Part shown: piece after piece, positions 51,592 to 62,535 of the stretch
Layout of the letters: every line of letters starts with the position of its first letter
Position numbering within the stretch: the first letter of the stretch is position 1
Notes under the pieces: model-generated
Told to the model about the DNA's origin: nothing
What the model saw: the letters and a program-made list of their open reading frames with translations, nothing else
Databases searched by the model: none
Translations under genes and position numbers: made by a program
From: Epiperipatus broadwayi
Lineage: Eukaryota > Onychophora > Udeonychophora > Euonychophora > Peripatidae
Assembly (NCBI GenBank): GCA_028023455.1
Contig: JAQFVV010000014.1
Location: 5,138,280 to 5,202,279 of the forward strand
DNA: 64,000 nt
Direction: 5' to 3'

Positions 51592-51593
<2 letters not shown>
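48518..51593 (+). repeat. Second copy of the TG...CA repeat, heavily shortened
   Basis: Begins TGTAACATCCGG and ends with a gapped version of the first copy's end (GTAA-GTCTGT-CTC-TACA). It holds two decayed units: 48518-49945, lacking most of the first half, and 49945-51593, where even the 'actacggggcgccatctagg' start is reduced. Long identical stretches alternate with many 1-5 base losses relative to 44.5-47.8 kb. If the two copies are LTRs, 47832-48517 (about 690 bp) would be the internal part, but I see no clear primer-binding site or polypurine tract. Confidence 0.55.

Positions 51594-51594
<1 letters not shown>

Positions 51595-51627
<33 letters not shown>
51595..51627. repeat. (AT)n microsatellite between the TG...CA repeat and the RTE
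   Basis: Uninterrupted AT run. Confidence 0.85.
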
Positions 51628-51631
<4 letters not shown>

Positions 51632-52004
51632 TATGACAGTCAAAAATAAATTATGGACCTTATTCCCAGGAGGCTGCAAAATCACCAACCAAGGCAGAAA
51701 ATGGTGACCAAAGGTGGAGGGTGCTAAGAATCCCCTGATTGTGGACCCAGGCTGCCATTTGATGATGACTATTTATTTAAGTACTTACAACTGCATATCA
51801 CTTTCAAGTGAAGGAAGATTGTAAGAATTAGAAGAAGAACTGTCTTATATTAAATGGGACATTATTGGACTTTGTGAAGTTAAAAGAAATGGTGAAGAAA
51901 CAATTGATTTTAAAAGTGGACATGTACTCTACTATAAAGGCACAAATATTGGAAATACAAGTAGAGCAGGATTCATTATAAATAAAAAGTGGACAAACAA
52001 TATT

Positions 52005-52534
52005 GTGGAGATTGATGGTGTATCGGACAGAGTGACAAGATTAGTTATACAATGTAATAGCAGATACCAAGTGCAGATATTTCAGGTTTATGCCCCAACA
52101 AGTTTTCAAAGTGATGAAGTAGTAGTAGAAGATTTTTATATGGATGTACAAAAGGCTTTTGATCAGAGTAAACAACATTTTAAAATTGTTATGGGAGGCT
52201 TTAATGCTAGAATTGGTAAACAAATGAAAGATAAAAGTGCTGTAGGTAATTTTAGTTATGGTAATAGAAATGAGAATGGTCGTAGACTTGTGGAGTTTGC
52301 AGAAAAAGAAAAACTTTATATTATGAATTCTTTTTGAAAAAAAATGTTAAAAAGAAATGGACATGGAAGCACCCAAATGAAAGTACAGCTGAATTGGATT
52401 ATATTTTGACTAACAGAAAATACACATTTCAAGATTGTAATATTTTTAATAAATTTAACACAGGAAGTGATCATCGATTAATAAGATGTAAGATACATGT
52501 TAATGCAAAACTAGAGAGACAAAAAATATTTTAA
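52005..52534 (+). pseudogene. RTE endonuclease domain remnant
   Basis: Two overlapping open stretches (52005-52337 and 52334-52534) hold the C-terminal two thirds of an exonuclease-endonuclease-phosphatase fold; the N-terminal part with GLCEVKRNG lies in frame upstream (about 51790-52004). The enzyme would nick target DNA for target-primed reverse transcription. The catalytic Asp of the GDFNA motif is Gly here, while SDHR near the end is intact. The ORF ends early at TGA 52335-52337, and the adjoining reading frame holds the rest (KKWTWKHPNESTAELDYI). Confidence 0.85.
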
Positions 52535-53256
52535 AAAAAAACAGTATTTACAGTTGATATTCCTAATCTTCAGAAACATTCTAATGAATTATAAATCGGT
52601 TTCAAGTATTGGTAGATTTTGAACATGATTCAGGTTTGAATGAAATTAATAAGAAAATAACTAATATACTTTTAAAAACTGCAACAAAAATAATTAGTAG
52701 AAAAAAGCAGTAATTGACCAATAAAATTTCTACTGAGACTAGAGAAATTATGAAGAAAAGAAGGAATATGAAGATATACAAAAATGATGCATTAAAAACG
52801 ATTGAATACATCGAATTTTGTAAAATGGTGTGGAAAAGAGTTGAAAGTGATATAAGAAAGTATATCTGTGAACTAGCAAGGAAAGCTGTAGAATTTAATA
52901 AAAGTCTCAAGAGTGTAAAATAACATTTTGGTATTGGTAGGAAATTTATATCTGCAATAAAGAAAAAAGATGGATCTATTACTAAAAAGAGAGATGACAT
53001 CATGAAATGAGTAGAAGATTTCTATCAAGAATTATGTAGTAATAAAGAACAAGTACCTCCTATATCTATTATATCTTCCAAATTGCCCAGAATTTTAAAT
53101 GAAGAAGTGAGACATGCAATTAAATTTATAAAGAAAGGAAAGGTTCCAGCTAATGATGGAATTAATAATTGATATATTAAAAGAAGCAAGTGAAGAAAAA
53201 GTTTTTTTAGCAAAGTTATATACCAAATGTCTAAATGATAAAGATGTACTAGATGA

Positions 53257-53853
53257 TTGGAAGAATGCAATATTAATATTAATATTTTAAAAGATGATAA
53301 AGAAGATATTAGAAATTACAGACCTATCAGCTTTTTATCAGTTTTATACAAAACTTTTACCAAGATAATTACAACTCGTCTACAGAGAATATTGGATTTC
53401 CACCAACCAAAAGAACAAGCTGGATTTAAAAGTGGTTTTAGTGCAGTATCTCATATCCAGATATCAAGAGAAGTTATAGAAAGGACAAATGAATATGAGT
53501 TGCCATTATACTTTGGATTTCTAGATTATGAAAAGACATTTGATTCTATAAACATTTCTTCAGTGATTAAAGCATTGGATCATCAAGGTATAGATCCAGG
53601 ATATTGTCATATTTTAAAGAATATTTATAAAAATGCAACAGCAACAATTATATTACATAATGATACTAGGAAAATCAATATTGAGAAGGGTGTAAGACAG
53701 GGTGACTTCATATCTCCAAAACTTTTTACAGCAGTGCTGCGAGAAGTATTTTGTCAATTAAAATGGGAATCTAAAGAAGTGAAACTAAAGGGATATTATT
53801 TAAATCATTTAGATTTTGCAGATTATGTAGTTGTTTTGCATATAATGCTTTAG
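53257..53853 (+). pseudogene. RTE reverse transcriptase remnant, fingers and palm
   Basis: 198-codon open stretch with RT blocks in order: DIRNYRPISFLSVLYKTF, QPKEQAGFKSGFS, FLDYEKTFDSI (the first catalytic Asp is in the DYEKTFDS context), IDPGYCHILKNIYKNATATI, KGVRQGDFISPKLF and LDFADYVVV. The second catalytic motif should be FADD; here the last Asp is Tyr, which should abolish polymerisation. The frame then breaks and resumes at 53865 with the thumb region (SRKVGLKINVKKTKVMYNG). The upstream part (EEVRHAIKF, KAPG-like block) lies at 53100-53250 in a broken frame. Confidence 0.88.
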
Positions 53854-53864
53854 AGCTGCAGGAA

Positions 53865-54386
53865 ATGTTGCAGGAGTTATCAGATGAAAGTAGGAAAGTA
53901 GGACTAAAGATAAATGTTAAAAAGACTAAAGTAATGTACAATGGATTTTCTCAAAATATGAAAATAAAGATTGATCATGATGAGTTAGAAAAAATTAATA
54001 GCTACAAAGATCTTCATCAGATTATTCATACAGATGGAAACATAATGGATGAAATTAATCATAGAATTAAACTTGGTTGGATTGCTTTTGGTAGAAATAA
54101 TTTGATACTAAAAGAAAATATGTTTATGTATTTGAAAAGAAAGGTTTTTAATAAATGTGTTTTATCAGTTCTTACTTATGGATCTGAGACTTGGACATTT
54201 AATAGAAGAGCAATGCAAAGTCTTCATACCACTCAAAGAAGTATGGAGAGATACATGTTAGGATTAACAAGAAGAGATCGAAAACATAATATATGGGTAA
54301 GAGGTGTTACTGACCTTATTGAAAAAGTTAAAAGACTGAAGTATAGTTGGGCTGGACATATTGCTAGAAGAGGTGATAATAGATGA
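53865..54386 (+). pseudogene. RTE reverse transcriptase thumb and C-terminal region
   Basis: 173-codon stretch: LQELSDESRKVGLKINVKKT, then a YKDL-type block, MDEINHRIKLGWIAFGRNN, VLSVLTYGSETWTFNRRAM and RRDRKHNIWVRGVTDLIEKV ending at AGHIARRGDNR. These are the usual blocks after the RT palm in RTE elements ('LTYG-ETW', 'AGHIAR--D-RW'). The stop at 54384-54386 falls where the Trp of D-R-W is expected (tgg to tga), so the protein is truncated; homologous text continues to about 54530. Confidence 0.86.
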
Positions 54387-55059
54387 ACAATTAAAATCTT
54401 AAACTGGATTCCAAGAGATTGTAAAAGACCCAGAAACAGACCACATGTGATATGGATGGATGAAATAAGAAAGTGTGCATGGGGTGATGTGGGAAAGAGA
54501 TGCTAAAGATCAGAGAAGATGATTTGAACTTGGAGAGACCTTCATCCTGCAGTGGACTGATAATGGTTGATGATAATGATGATGATGACAGTAAAACGAT
54601 TAAATCAGAAAAATATTCTTCTATTATAATTCATTGTCAAGAAAAGGCAATCTGGACAATAGGTTTTTTAAAGATATTTTCAAATATACCAACTTTCACT
54701 AGTTAAGAAAATTATAAATATAATTGTTTCAACAATATATGGTGCATCCATTTATTGATCATCATTTCTTACACTAATGTCATCACTATTCCTATATTAT
54801 AGAATTCATATAAATACATAGTTGTTCTAAGACTAAACAATTAATAATTTACTTGTTAAATTTACAATAGATTTTAAAACAGTACAGTTTTCTGATGTCT
54901 GTTATCTTTACAATGATTTATTTAGCTTTTTTTTTACCACAATTCTTTATAAATTTCATGATTATTTTTCTAAACACATTTAATTTTGACAAAAGTTGGT
55001 TTTAATCTCATCATCTTTAAAATCATTAACCTTGAGAAATTAAACTGTTTAGCATATTA

Positions 55060-55730
55060 ATAATTTTTATTAATCATTTATTAGTCTAGAGATTATTCAA
55101 TAATGAATATTTCTGGAGTATAATTTTCATTACCTCACTTTTATTCAAGTCAGGGACTGGTTTCTATTCACTTTCAACACCTTGCAGAAGGGTGTGATCC
55201 CCAAGATGCACATTTTATGTTGAACCAGCACTCAACAGTTTTCCCAGATTATATCTTTATTATTGTTCAGTATATATAGCTAGCAAATTATTACAGTTTA
55301 TTTGATAAGTGTCAAATATGCTGCCCTCACAAATTTGATACAATTCATTTAATGAAAATATATTGAATAGAAACCACTCCTTACCTTAAGTGAGCGTGAT
55401 GTAGTGAAAATTACACTACAGAAATATTCATTATTCGATAATCTCTAGTCTAATAAATGACTGATAAAATTATGAGGGCAGCATATTTCACACTTATTAA
55501 ATAAACTGTAGTAATTTGCTATCTATATATACACTGAACAATGATAAAGATTTGTGTAATAGATTGTGCATCTTGGTGATCATACATTTGTTTCACATAT
55601 CTTTGGTCACATGTTTATGATCACACCCCTCCACAAAGTGTTAAAAGTGGATAGAAACTAGTTCTTAAGTTGAGTGAGCGTGGTGTAGTGAAAATCGCAC
55701 TATAGAAATATTCATTTACTGCATGTGATG
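55060..55730. repeat. Complex foldback element
   Basis: Two inverse arm sets. 55073-55145 ('ttattagtctagagattatt', 'gaatatttctgga') is inverse to 55400-55465. The 'tgctgccctcac' and 'cagtatatatagctagc' region near 55290 is inverse to the 'gtgagggcagc'-like 55475-55535. A third 'gtgtagtgaaaatcgcact' segment lies at 55680-55712. The interior shares the 'gaaccagcactcaacagtt' segment with 42.75 kb and 0.21 kb. Confidence 0.65.
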
Positions 55731-55949
55731 TGATGTACTGTAGCTTCTTCTTAAACGAAGACAAGAATCTCTCAGCAATTATACTAAGAGAAACTTGTTA
55801 TCTACTTAATTTTACATTCCCAGTCTAATTTTTCCCATATTCTGCTCCATCCCATTTCCACAACATAATCTTTGTTAACTCTACAGCCTTTATATCTAAA
55901 GCCCCCTTATCTTTCTCCAAATCCAACATAAAAACCAATAATCTACTTT

Positions 55950-56790
55950 CTGTAAAATCACTTTTTTCATATTTATTTTTCCATAACTTCATTATATGTT
56001 CCCCGATCTGTTTTCAAACATCTACATTCAATTAACAGATACCTAATATTTTCTATTCCTTCTTTACATAATTTACAGACTAAATCACCCATATTTTTCC
56101 ATTTACATATATATTCTCTTGTTACTAAAGATCCTGTTCCAGCCTTAAACAATAACCTACTTTCTTTACTATTATCATATATTAACTCACACCTAATATT
56201 CTGTTTATTTCTATATATATATATTTAAACTCTTTTTACTCTCCATACTAGTTCTCCATCTCTCTAACTCCCTATTCTTATTAATAAATCTATTCTTTTA
56301 TCCCATTCCTTACCACTATAACACTCAGAAATCCTCCTAACATAATCATCCCATCTTTTGTACAAATATATTGATATAAATTCTTTATCCAAATATTTTG
56401 CATACCATATTACCTTTCTCACCCATCTTGTTGCCTGCCCTTTACTCATAACCCAATTAAATACTATTTTGGCTATTCTTTTATTATCCATAAACTGCAA
56501 TCTACCAAACATTTTCATTTTCCTTTTTGCATCTCTCATATGAAAACTTGACCATCCCATTTCTCTTTGAATTGCCTCCCTTTCTGTCCATACATCTGCA
56601 TCCAATGCATGTCTTCCTACTTCCCTTTAAACTTTTTTTAAAGTAATTTAATACCCCATTACTAACATATAATGCATCATTCCCATATGTTAACCCTGCT
56701 ACTGCAACTCCTTTCCATATAATTCTAGCTACATCATATTTATTATATGAAAACACTGTTAATTTCTTTATCAATCTCTTTCTTCATTTA
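55950..56790 (-). mobile_element. LINE C-terminal region, minus strand
   Basis: Two overlapping open stretches (56774-56502, then 56605-56264) plus a downstream part. The peptide 'DVARIIWKGVAVAGLTYGND', then 'REAIQREMGWSSFHMRDAK' and 'FGRLQFMDN-RIAK' matches the post-RT region of a LINE group whose proteins carry 'WKG-AVP-L-YG' and 'GEMGWSSF--REA'. Further on, about 56095-56030, 'CKLCKEGIENIRYLLIEC' is a C-x2-C-...-C zinc-knuckle-like end. A frameshift near 56.6 kb separates the halves. The RT palm is absent, so this is a 3' piece only. Confidence 0.72.
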
Positions 56791-56814
56791 GCAAATTTTC
56801 CATACAGTAAAATA

Positions 56815-57095
56815 TCTATCTAGTGTCTACTCATCCAATATCCCCAGATTAGTTTTTAGTTTGTGGCTTTCATTAGTGAGAAGCCTTGGATCTGAGAACA
56901 CTGTATCTAGATCTTAGAATTTAATGCAATCCTTTTTAATCTTTTTAGCTAACTATAAATCTATGAGCACAATTTTTTTGCACTGATTAATTACTATGGC
57001 TTGCACTGGTTGGGAATACTGTATTTTAGAGTTTGCTACTATTTTAACAGCTTGTGAAAGAATAGGAAATGGTGATCATGTAATATTTGGTTTAA
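56815..57095 (-). mobile_element. Remnant of the hammerhead-bearing foldback element
   Basis: Matches one arm of the 26.4- and 41-kb elements ('tcatccaatatccccagatt', 'ccttggatctgagaaca', 'gattaattactatggcttgc', 'ggtgatcatgtaata'). Its hammerhead module (about 56839-56880, minus strand) is broken in the CTGANGA and GAAA cores. No TSD seen; it adjoins the LINE piece at 55.95-56.79 kb. Confidence 0.65.
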
Positions 57096-57363
57096 TTGTT
57101 AATTTTTTTTTTTTATTTAAACTTTATACTTTTCCAAATATAAATTCAACCATTAATAATAATATTTAGGTTAGGACAGGATATGTTTTGAATAATATAA
57201 TTCTTCCTTCTTCAGGTGTTTCTGAACTAACCAGTTATATAAACTTTGGACACAAGTGTGTGCCATCTGATAGAATATTAATGATTTATCTACTTCGAAT
57301 AACAAATAGTGTGATATTTATTTGTAGGATTTTATAATACTGATATCAAGTTTATAAAATATA

Positions 57364-58300
57364 AAAGTGATAGTGTGTATGGATGATGTACTTGTCATCC
57401 TTCCATCCAAGAAATACCTACCACAACTATATCACATCATCAACTTCTCTAACATAACTGGCCTAAAACTCAACACCAGAAAATCATCTACCTGGTGTAT
57501 CCTAACAGGAAAAAAAATAGCATCAAACTATCATGCTGACCCTCAAAAATTTCTGGGATTTCCAATATACAAATCCCAAACAGCCATGTTGAAAGAACTC
57601 CAAGATAACATAATTCAAGCAAGCAAAAAAATAACAAAAACCCTGTCAGGAGTGTATCTCTCTCTACAGGGAAAAGTGGCTTTATTGAACATGAAGGTAA
57701 TGAGTAGAATTGCCTAGTATATGCCTGTCATGTCCACACCAAACTCCTTCATAGAAAAAATTAACAGACTATATGCAAGGCTCTTCTGGAGGAATAAAGC
57801 AGTGGCCATCAGTATAAGTAAAATGCAGTACCATTGCAAATACAATGGTATGTCACTACATGCCATCCCAGCCATACTTATACAAAAAACACACACCCTC
57901 CTACACAACCTAGGAATCAAATATGGCTACACACAAATACTAGTAGCAATACAGCCAACAGATACACCACCTCCAAAAAAATAGCTGGCTTTATTCAAAA
58001 GCTCATAATATACAATGCTATGTTGAAATCACAATAGAACAGCTTAAAAAAAATAAACCTCTGGGAAGCGCATCAGTTAATAAACTCAGAGCCACACACC
58101 TTTGTCATAGACAGCATATCACAAAAGTAGATCCGATGTGCCCCAGATGCCATGGAGAAGAGGAGTCCTACAACCACATCATTACAACATGTAATGCACT
58201 GGGAACAGTGATATAAATAATATATAATAACATCAAGACAGACTACTACACTATAATCTCGCTGCAAAAAAGCATCAAAACTAAACGATTCCCAATCATC
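57364..58300 (+). mobile_element. L1/Tx1-like LINE ORF2 3' region
   Basis: Open stretch 57367-57717 starts at the RT palm ('VCMDDVLVILPSKKYL', an altered Y/F-x-D-D box) and continues through 'ITGLKLNTRKSS' and 'KFLGFPIYKS', the usual spacing from the DD motif to the LG block in L1/Tx1-type ORF2. After a TAG at 57717-57719 the next frame block (57721-57984) holds 'RLFWRNKAVAISISKMQY' and 'YNGMSLHAIPAI', like the W...GGL..P block. At about 58134 a 'CPRCHGEEESYNHIITTC' zinc knuckle (C-x2-C-x8-H-x4-C) matches the ORF2 C-terminus. It has one internal stop and at least one frameshift, so no intact product. GC content is higher than in the surroundings. Confidence 0.78.
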
Positions 58301-59137
58301 AGATTATCAATTTTTATAACATATTCAATCTGGTTTGTGAGGTATAAAATGACATATACATAGCCTCACCCAGATCAAAATGCCTGTTTTACGAAAACAA
58401 TGGAAAAGATTAAAAATAGGGATCAACTTGTCATCAAAATTTATTTTTGAAGAGACTTGGAAGCTATACAAACTTCCCAACCACTCAAATATACATGGAT
58501 AATCACATCAATTGTCAACATCGGACAATATTATATAACTTGAGTCTTTCAAACTTCAATTGTTTAATAATTGTCTCAATCATTTTCATTCCTTTAATTA
58601 TGTTGCTTTATACAAAATGTAACCTTTATTAGACCTAATAAAATTTGTTTTTAAAGTTTCTGTTAAGTACTTCTTACTATCTTCTTAAATTTAACTTAGT
58701 AATTAAAAAAATGCTATTGCGGTATATATTCCATAAGTGTGTTTGTTACATGATATCAAAAATGTAATATTAATATTGGAAACACTTTTTCTTAAATATT
58801 GTACACATACATATAACAAAAATAATTAAAATATAGCAAAATGTAAAATTATATTCTATATGATAAATAATTCTTTTGCATACGTATAAGTGTATGCTTT
58901 ATGAAGCAGTTTTTATTACTTTTTTTAAATTTAGCTAAGTGCGTTTTCAGCGACGAACAGCATAATCATAGCTCTCGTGCTTCATATTGTTGCTTATCGT
59001 TGCTGCTAATTTTTTTTTTTTAGAAACAGAAACAAAAACTCCTGTAAAGTATACGCATATTCTATGTAAAAGAATTACATATACAAGCGAAGGAAAAACT
59101 AATATTCTATAAGATATGTATAAATTTAAAAAGAGAA

Positions 59138-59148
59138 ATACTTTAGTA

Positions 59149-59190
<42 letters not shown>

Positions 59191-59220
59191 TACTAAAGTA
59201 TTTATATATATATATATATA
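59138..59220. repeat. (TA)n microsatellite within a palindrome
   Basis: 'tactttagtattaata' and its inverse bracket a TA run of about 35 bases; a second TA run follows at 59203-59220. Confidence 0.8.
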
Positions 59221-59427
59221 AGCAGACATTAAATAGGTCATAAATAGCATAGAAAAAATGTAATGCTCTTTGCAGGCATTCTTCTAAACCCAGAATTTAT
59301 TACTGCATTAATATACGTGACATAAAACTGAGATCAGAAATTTATAAACATATCTTTATTGTAATATATTCATAGTTACAAAGAGCAGTGACAACATAAA
59401 CAAAGCAAAAACATTAGTGTTACTTAC

Positions 59428-59915
59428 TTGAAAAGAATTCGTATATTAATAACTCTGATTACTCTATCTTTGAGTGTCCAAGCAATTCTTTCCATAAGTG
59501 GTACCATTCTATCTTCTGTATTATAATGTCTTGATATAATCCATACCATTCTAAGGGCATTAATTAATGTAGGAATAGATTCTGCCACTACATAAAAATT
59601 TGCACCATGAGTAATATTTCTAATATGACGTTCTAATGTAAACAGCAAACGGCTATTTTCCCTGGCTTCTTTACAATATTTTGAAACTTCTAATTCAATG
59701 TCCTCTAAAGTATGGAAAAGTGGTGCATTCAAATGTTTAAATAATTGAATGACTTTCAGTACAGGAGGAAGTTTAAGCTGCTCATATAATGATGCAAAAC
59801 CACTATATCTCTCATTCCAAAATTCTATTTCAGCCAATGGCCCTGGTCCACTGGGTATCTTATGCAACTGTAATTTAATAGCATCATCTATCTGCTGAAT
59901 CCAACCAAAGACAAC
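59428..59915 (-). CDS. DNAH10-like: Axonemal dynein heavy chain (DNAH10-like), internal exon A, tail region
   Basis: Most upstream exon of the host gene in the window: 488 nt, 162 codons plus 2 nt. The peptide has the DHC_N1 (dynein heavy chain N-terminal region 1) style of axonemal dyneins: GPLAEIEFWNERY near the start, then a helical stretch ending in NALRMVWIISRHYN and MVPLMERIAW. This part of the tail builds the base of the arm that docks on the axonemal doublet; it is not the motor. The acceptor is a T-rich run ending in AG (59917-59916) and the donor is CAA|GTAAGT (GT at 59427-59426). No start codon belongs here: reading stays open to the acceptor (VVFGWIQQIDDA first), so earlier exons lie beyond 64000. 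Axonemal dynein is clear; the DNAH10 paralogue is my recognition of the pattern without alignment. Confidence 0.85.
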
Positions 59916-61352
59916 CTAATAATAATAATAATATTACATCCATCATCAATGACAAAAATCATAATGCATTTATTATTCTAATGGGCTATCCAAAATTGAA
60001 AAAAAAAAAATAACTTTTTATTGAAATAAAAAAAATTTATAGTAAATTAGTAGTGATATTGAGGATTATTTTACTCATTTCAAAAAAAAAAAAAACCTAT
60101 TATATATAAAACTAATTTGGGAAAAATGTAGTATTAAATGAGAATTTTTCTGTCTGTACAAAATATATCAGATGTTGGCTAGTTTTTAAAAATATTGGTT
60201 TAGATTTATAGAGAGATTTTCGACAGATTTTGGGTAATTTATGCTTTAGGAAAATCTAAAATAATGATAAGAAAATATGTATGTTTTACATTTTTTTCAT
60301 TTGTTGTTTTTGATTAACAGCATTTTGAACAATCATAGAACAACGTTGATAAGAAATTTATAAATTGTTCATAATAGTTTTTTGGTTAATGAACTTAGTT
60401 CCATCACTGCTTATGTAGAGGAGAGAGTTTGAATAATGAATCTTTATAGTACAAGATCATGCGGTATTTATTCAGTTTTCTTTAAACTATGTTATTGTTT
60501 AAAATTTTCCACAGACTTATTTATAGTATATGCTTTCCTAACTTTGTTAATATATGAGTATAATCTGAATCTAAAAATATGAAATAAAGGCTGTTTTAAC
60601 TGAAAGCAATTTTATTTTATCTAATTCTTATATTAGCACAGATGTACAAGTAGCTATGCAAATTGTGAGTCAACAGACATAGAATCTAAGATACCTTGAT
60701 AATGTAAATCAAAGATGCTAACCAAATGGTGCACGTTCCAAACAAGTGCATTGTAGCACTAAATTTGACCCATTGAACCTTTCATTATAAAAATAAAATG
60801 TAAGCCTAGACTTTGTAAAGTATTATTTTAATTAAAAAAAAAACAATTTTTGTTATTACTCAGAAAAAAGTAATAATTCAAATTTAGTGCTAAAAATTTT
60901 TTAAAAGAGAATATTTATTCATTCTTTCTATATATGTTTGGCACTTGTCTAACTTTGAGGTGGCTAATCAGAAATGAATCCATAATAGTTTTTAACTTTA
61001 ATTTTCTAATTGATGATCTTATGTGGTGACTTTTGCTTTAATCATTTATTGAGTAAAATTATTTTCATATATAAAATTAATAAAAAAACAAAATGAAATT
61101 ATAACTGACTTTTTCCAAATTTAAAAATGCCCTGCTGTTTTTATAACAAACTTAACTCCAAACAGTAAGGTTTTAAAACTTGAATTTTTTTTAGAGCACA
61201 TTATTATTTTGTGAGAGAAAAAAGGCTAAATATTATTTATTTAGCATAACGTAACAAAAATTGAATAGTATCAATTCATGTGAAAAAAAATTTCCAAGAT
61301 TCTTTATTACTAGTAGAAAATACGTTATATTAAATTTTAAAAAATATCTGCA

Positions 61353-61463
61353 GGGGAGTGATGTGGAGAAGAGAAGCTTAAGATCAGAGAAGATGAATTG
61401 AATTTGAATAGACCTTCATCCTGCAATGGATTGATAATGGTTGTTGATGATGATGACTTTAGT
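61353..61463 (+). mobile_element. RTE 3'-terminal fragment
   Basis: About 110 bp matching the last part of the 54-kb copy ('gtgatgtggagaagaga', 'gaccttcatcctgca') and ending in the GATGATGATGAC tail. A short 5'-truncated insertion of the same family. Confidence 0.82.
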
Positions 61464-61940
61464 TTTTAAAAAGGATTTTAAATTTAGTATTTTTACTATT
61501 TTGATCTCCAGCTCATTATCGAAGTTATATGTAAAAAAATGTAATAATGTTAATGTTTAATTTAGAAATAAGATCATCCAATGTCAAAAGTCTGAATTGG
61601 TTTATTTGACTTCTTACCTAATGAAAGGGCATTGTATCTGTTAGAAAGAAAGATACATAATTAACAACAAAAATGGCTAAATGCTGGTTGCTTTTGGGTA
61701 ACAGTTTAAATAAATGAAAAAAAGAGTAAACAAGTAAGTTTAAAAAGGTAAAGGTTTCTTTTAGTTCTCTGACTTGAAATTTCCTTGCATTATCTCTAAA
61801 TTTAACATTCAGAGTTCAAAGTTCAATTGTTCAAAGTCTGAATAATTGAAATTGGATTTTTTTTCTTTTAAAAAAATATTGAAATTTTAATTTGTTAAAA
61901 TGTCAAGATTATTAAACCAAATGTTTTTCTTTGTTATAAA

Positions 61941-62535
61941 GGTACTGGTTGATTAGACCCACATGATGCTTGATGGCATTGTTTATATGCTAAAACACAT
62001 AAAAATGCCAATTACTGGCCCAACTTTTCATTGCAAAACAACATTAGTAGTCTGATCAAACCAAGTTTCTGATTTCCAAAACAATGTGAAACCTCAGCCA
62101 TTTAATTTGTTTCATAGCTGTTCTCATGCAAGAGTGCCTTTTCACATGAACTCTGTGAAATTATGCTTGTCCCTATTCTTTTCCAATTTTTTTCACCTTC
62201 CAAGCTGTGTAGGGAAGTGTGGCAATGTGCTTACAATTAGTAGTATATAATACTATGTCAGTAGATTGTAAGATTATTACTTCGAATGTAAGTTGAATTT
62301 CATACACCCTCACATGATATGGTAGCAATCTGTGAAATGTGCACATTTGCATAGTGTTGCAAAGCACATCAGTAGAGCATAATATTTGTGTGCAACACAA
62401 TATAGGCTTGTGATGGCTAATATGAACACCATGTTTTATAGGCCGTAAACTTTGGGCTGTGTAAACAGCATTTTTGTGTGTTTTAGCACATAAACAACAC
62501 CATCAAGCGATGTGCATGTCTAATCAACCAGTACT
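61941..62535. mobile_element. GGTACTGG-type element, short copy
   Basis: About 595 bp with the same terminal repeats as 34677-35760 and an interior in inverted orientation relative to it ('caccttccaagctgtgtagg', 'catacaccctcaca'). No ORF of note. Target duplication not clear. Confidence 0.72.

Larger units (their letters stand above)
51641..54590 (+). mobile_element. Nearly full-length, inactivated RTE-clade non-LTR retrotransposon
   Basis: An apurinic-endonuclease domain (about 51780-52530) is followed by reverse transcriptase and a C-terminal part (53090-54390). Visible endonuclease motifs are WDIIGLCEVKRNG, VYAPTSFQSDEV and NTGSDHR; RT motifs are NYRPISFLSV, PKEQAGFKSG, KGVRQGDF and the FADD box region. 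It ends in a GATGAT-type 3' tail, typical of RTE elements. Order and motif spelling match RTE endonuclease-RT proteins of invertebrates. Several breaks show it is dead: a TGA at 52335-52337 after NSF, frameshifts near 52.6 and 53.85 kb, stops near 52.9 and 53.17 kb, endonuclease GDFNA changed to GGFNA, and the RT catalytic FADD changed to FADY at about 53815. It inserted next to an AT microsatellite (51595-51627) at the end of the TG...CA repeat. Confidence 0.88.
36869..59427 (-). other. 22.6-kb intron between dynein exons A and B
   Basis: The split Lys codon across this intron supports it being a single intron. It holds most of the window's large mobile elements: a LINE with an inserted foldback (39.5-42.6 kb), the TG...CA repeat (44.5-51.6 kb), an RTE (51.6-54.6 kb), a foldback (55.06-55.73 kb), two further LINE parts (55.95-58.3 kb) and AT microsatellites. 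Confidence 0.75.

Noticed and set aside
52602-53003. 133-codon minus-strand frame, hydrophobic
   Set aside because: It is the complement of the RTE coding strand; hydrophobic residues come from antisense Lys/Glu codons.
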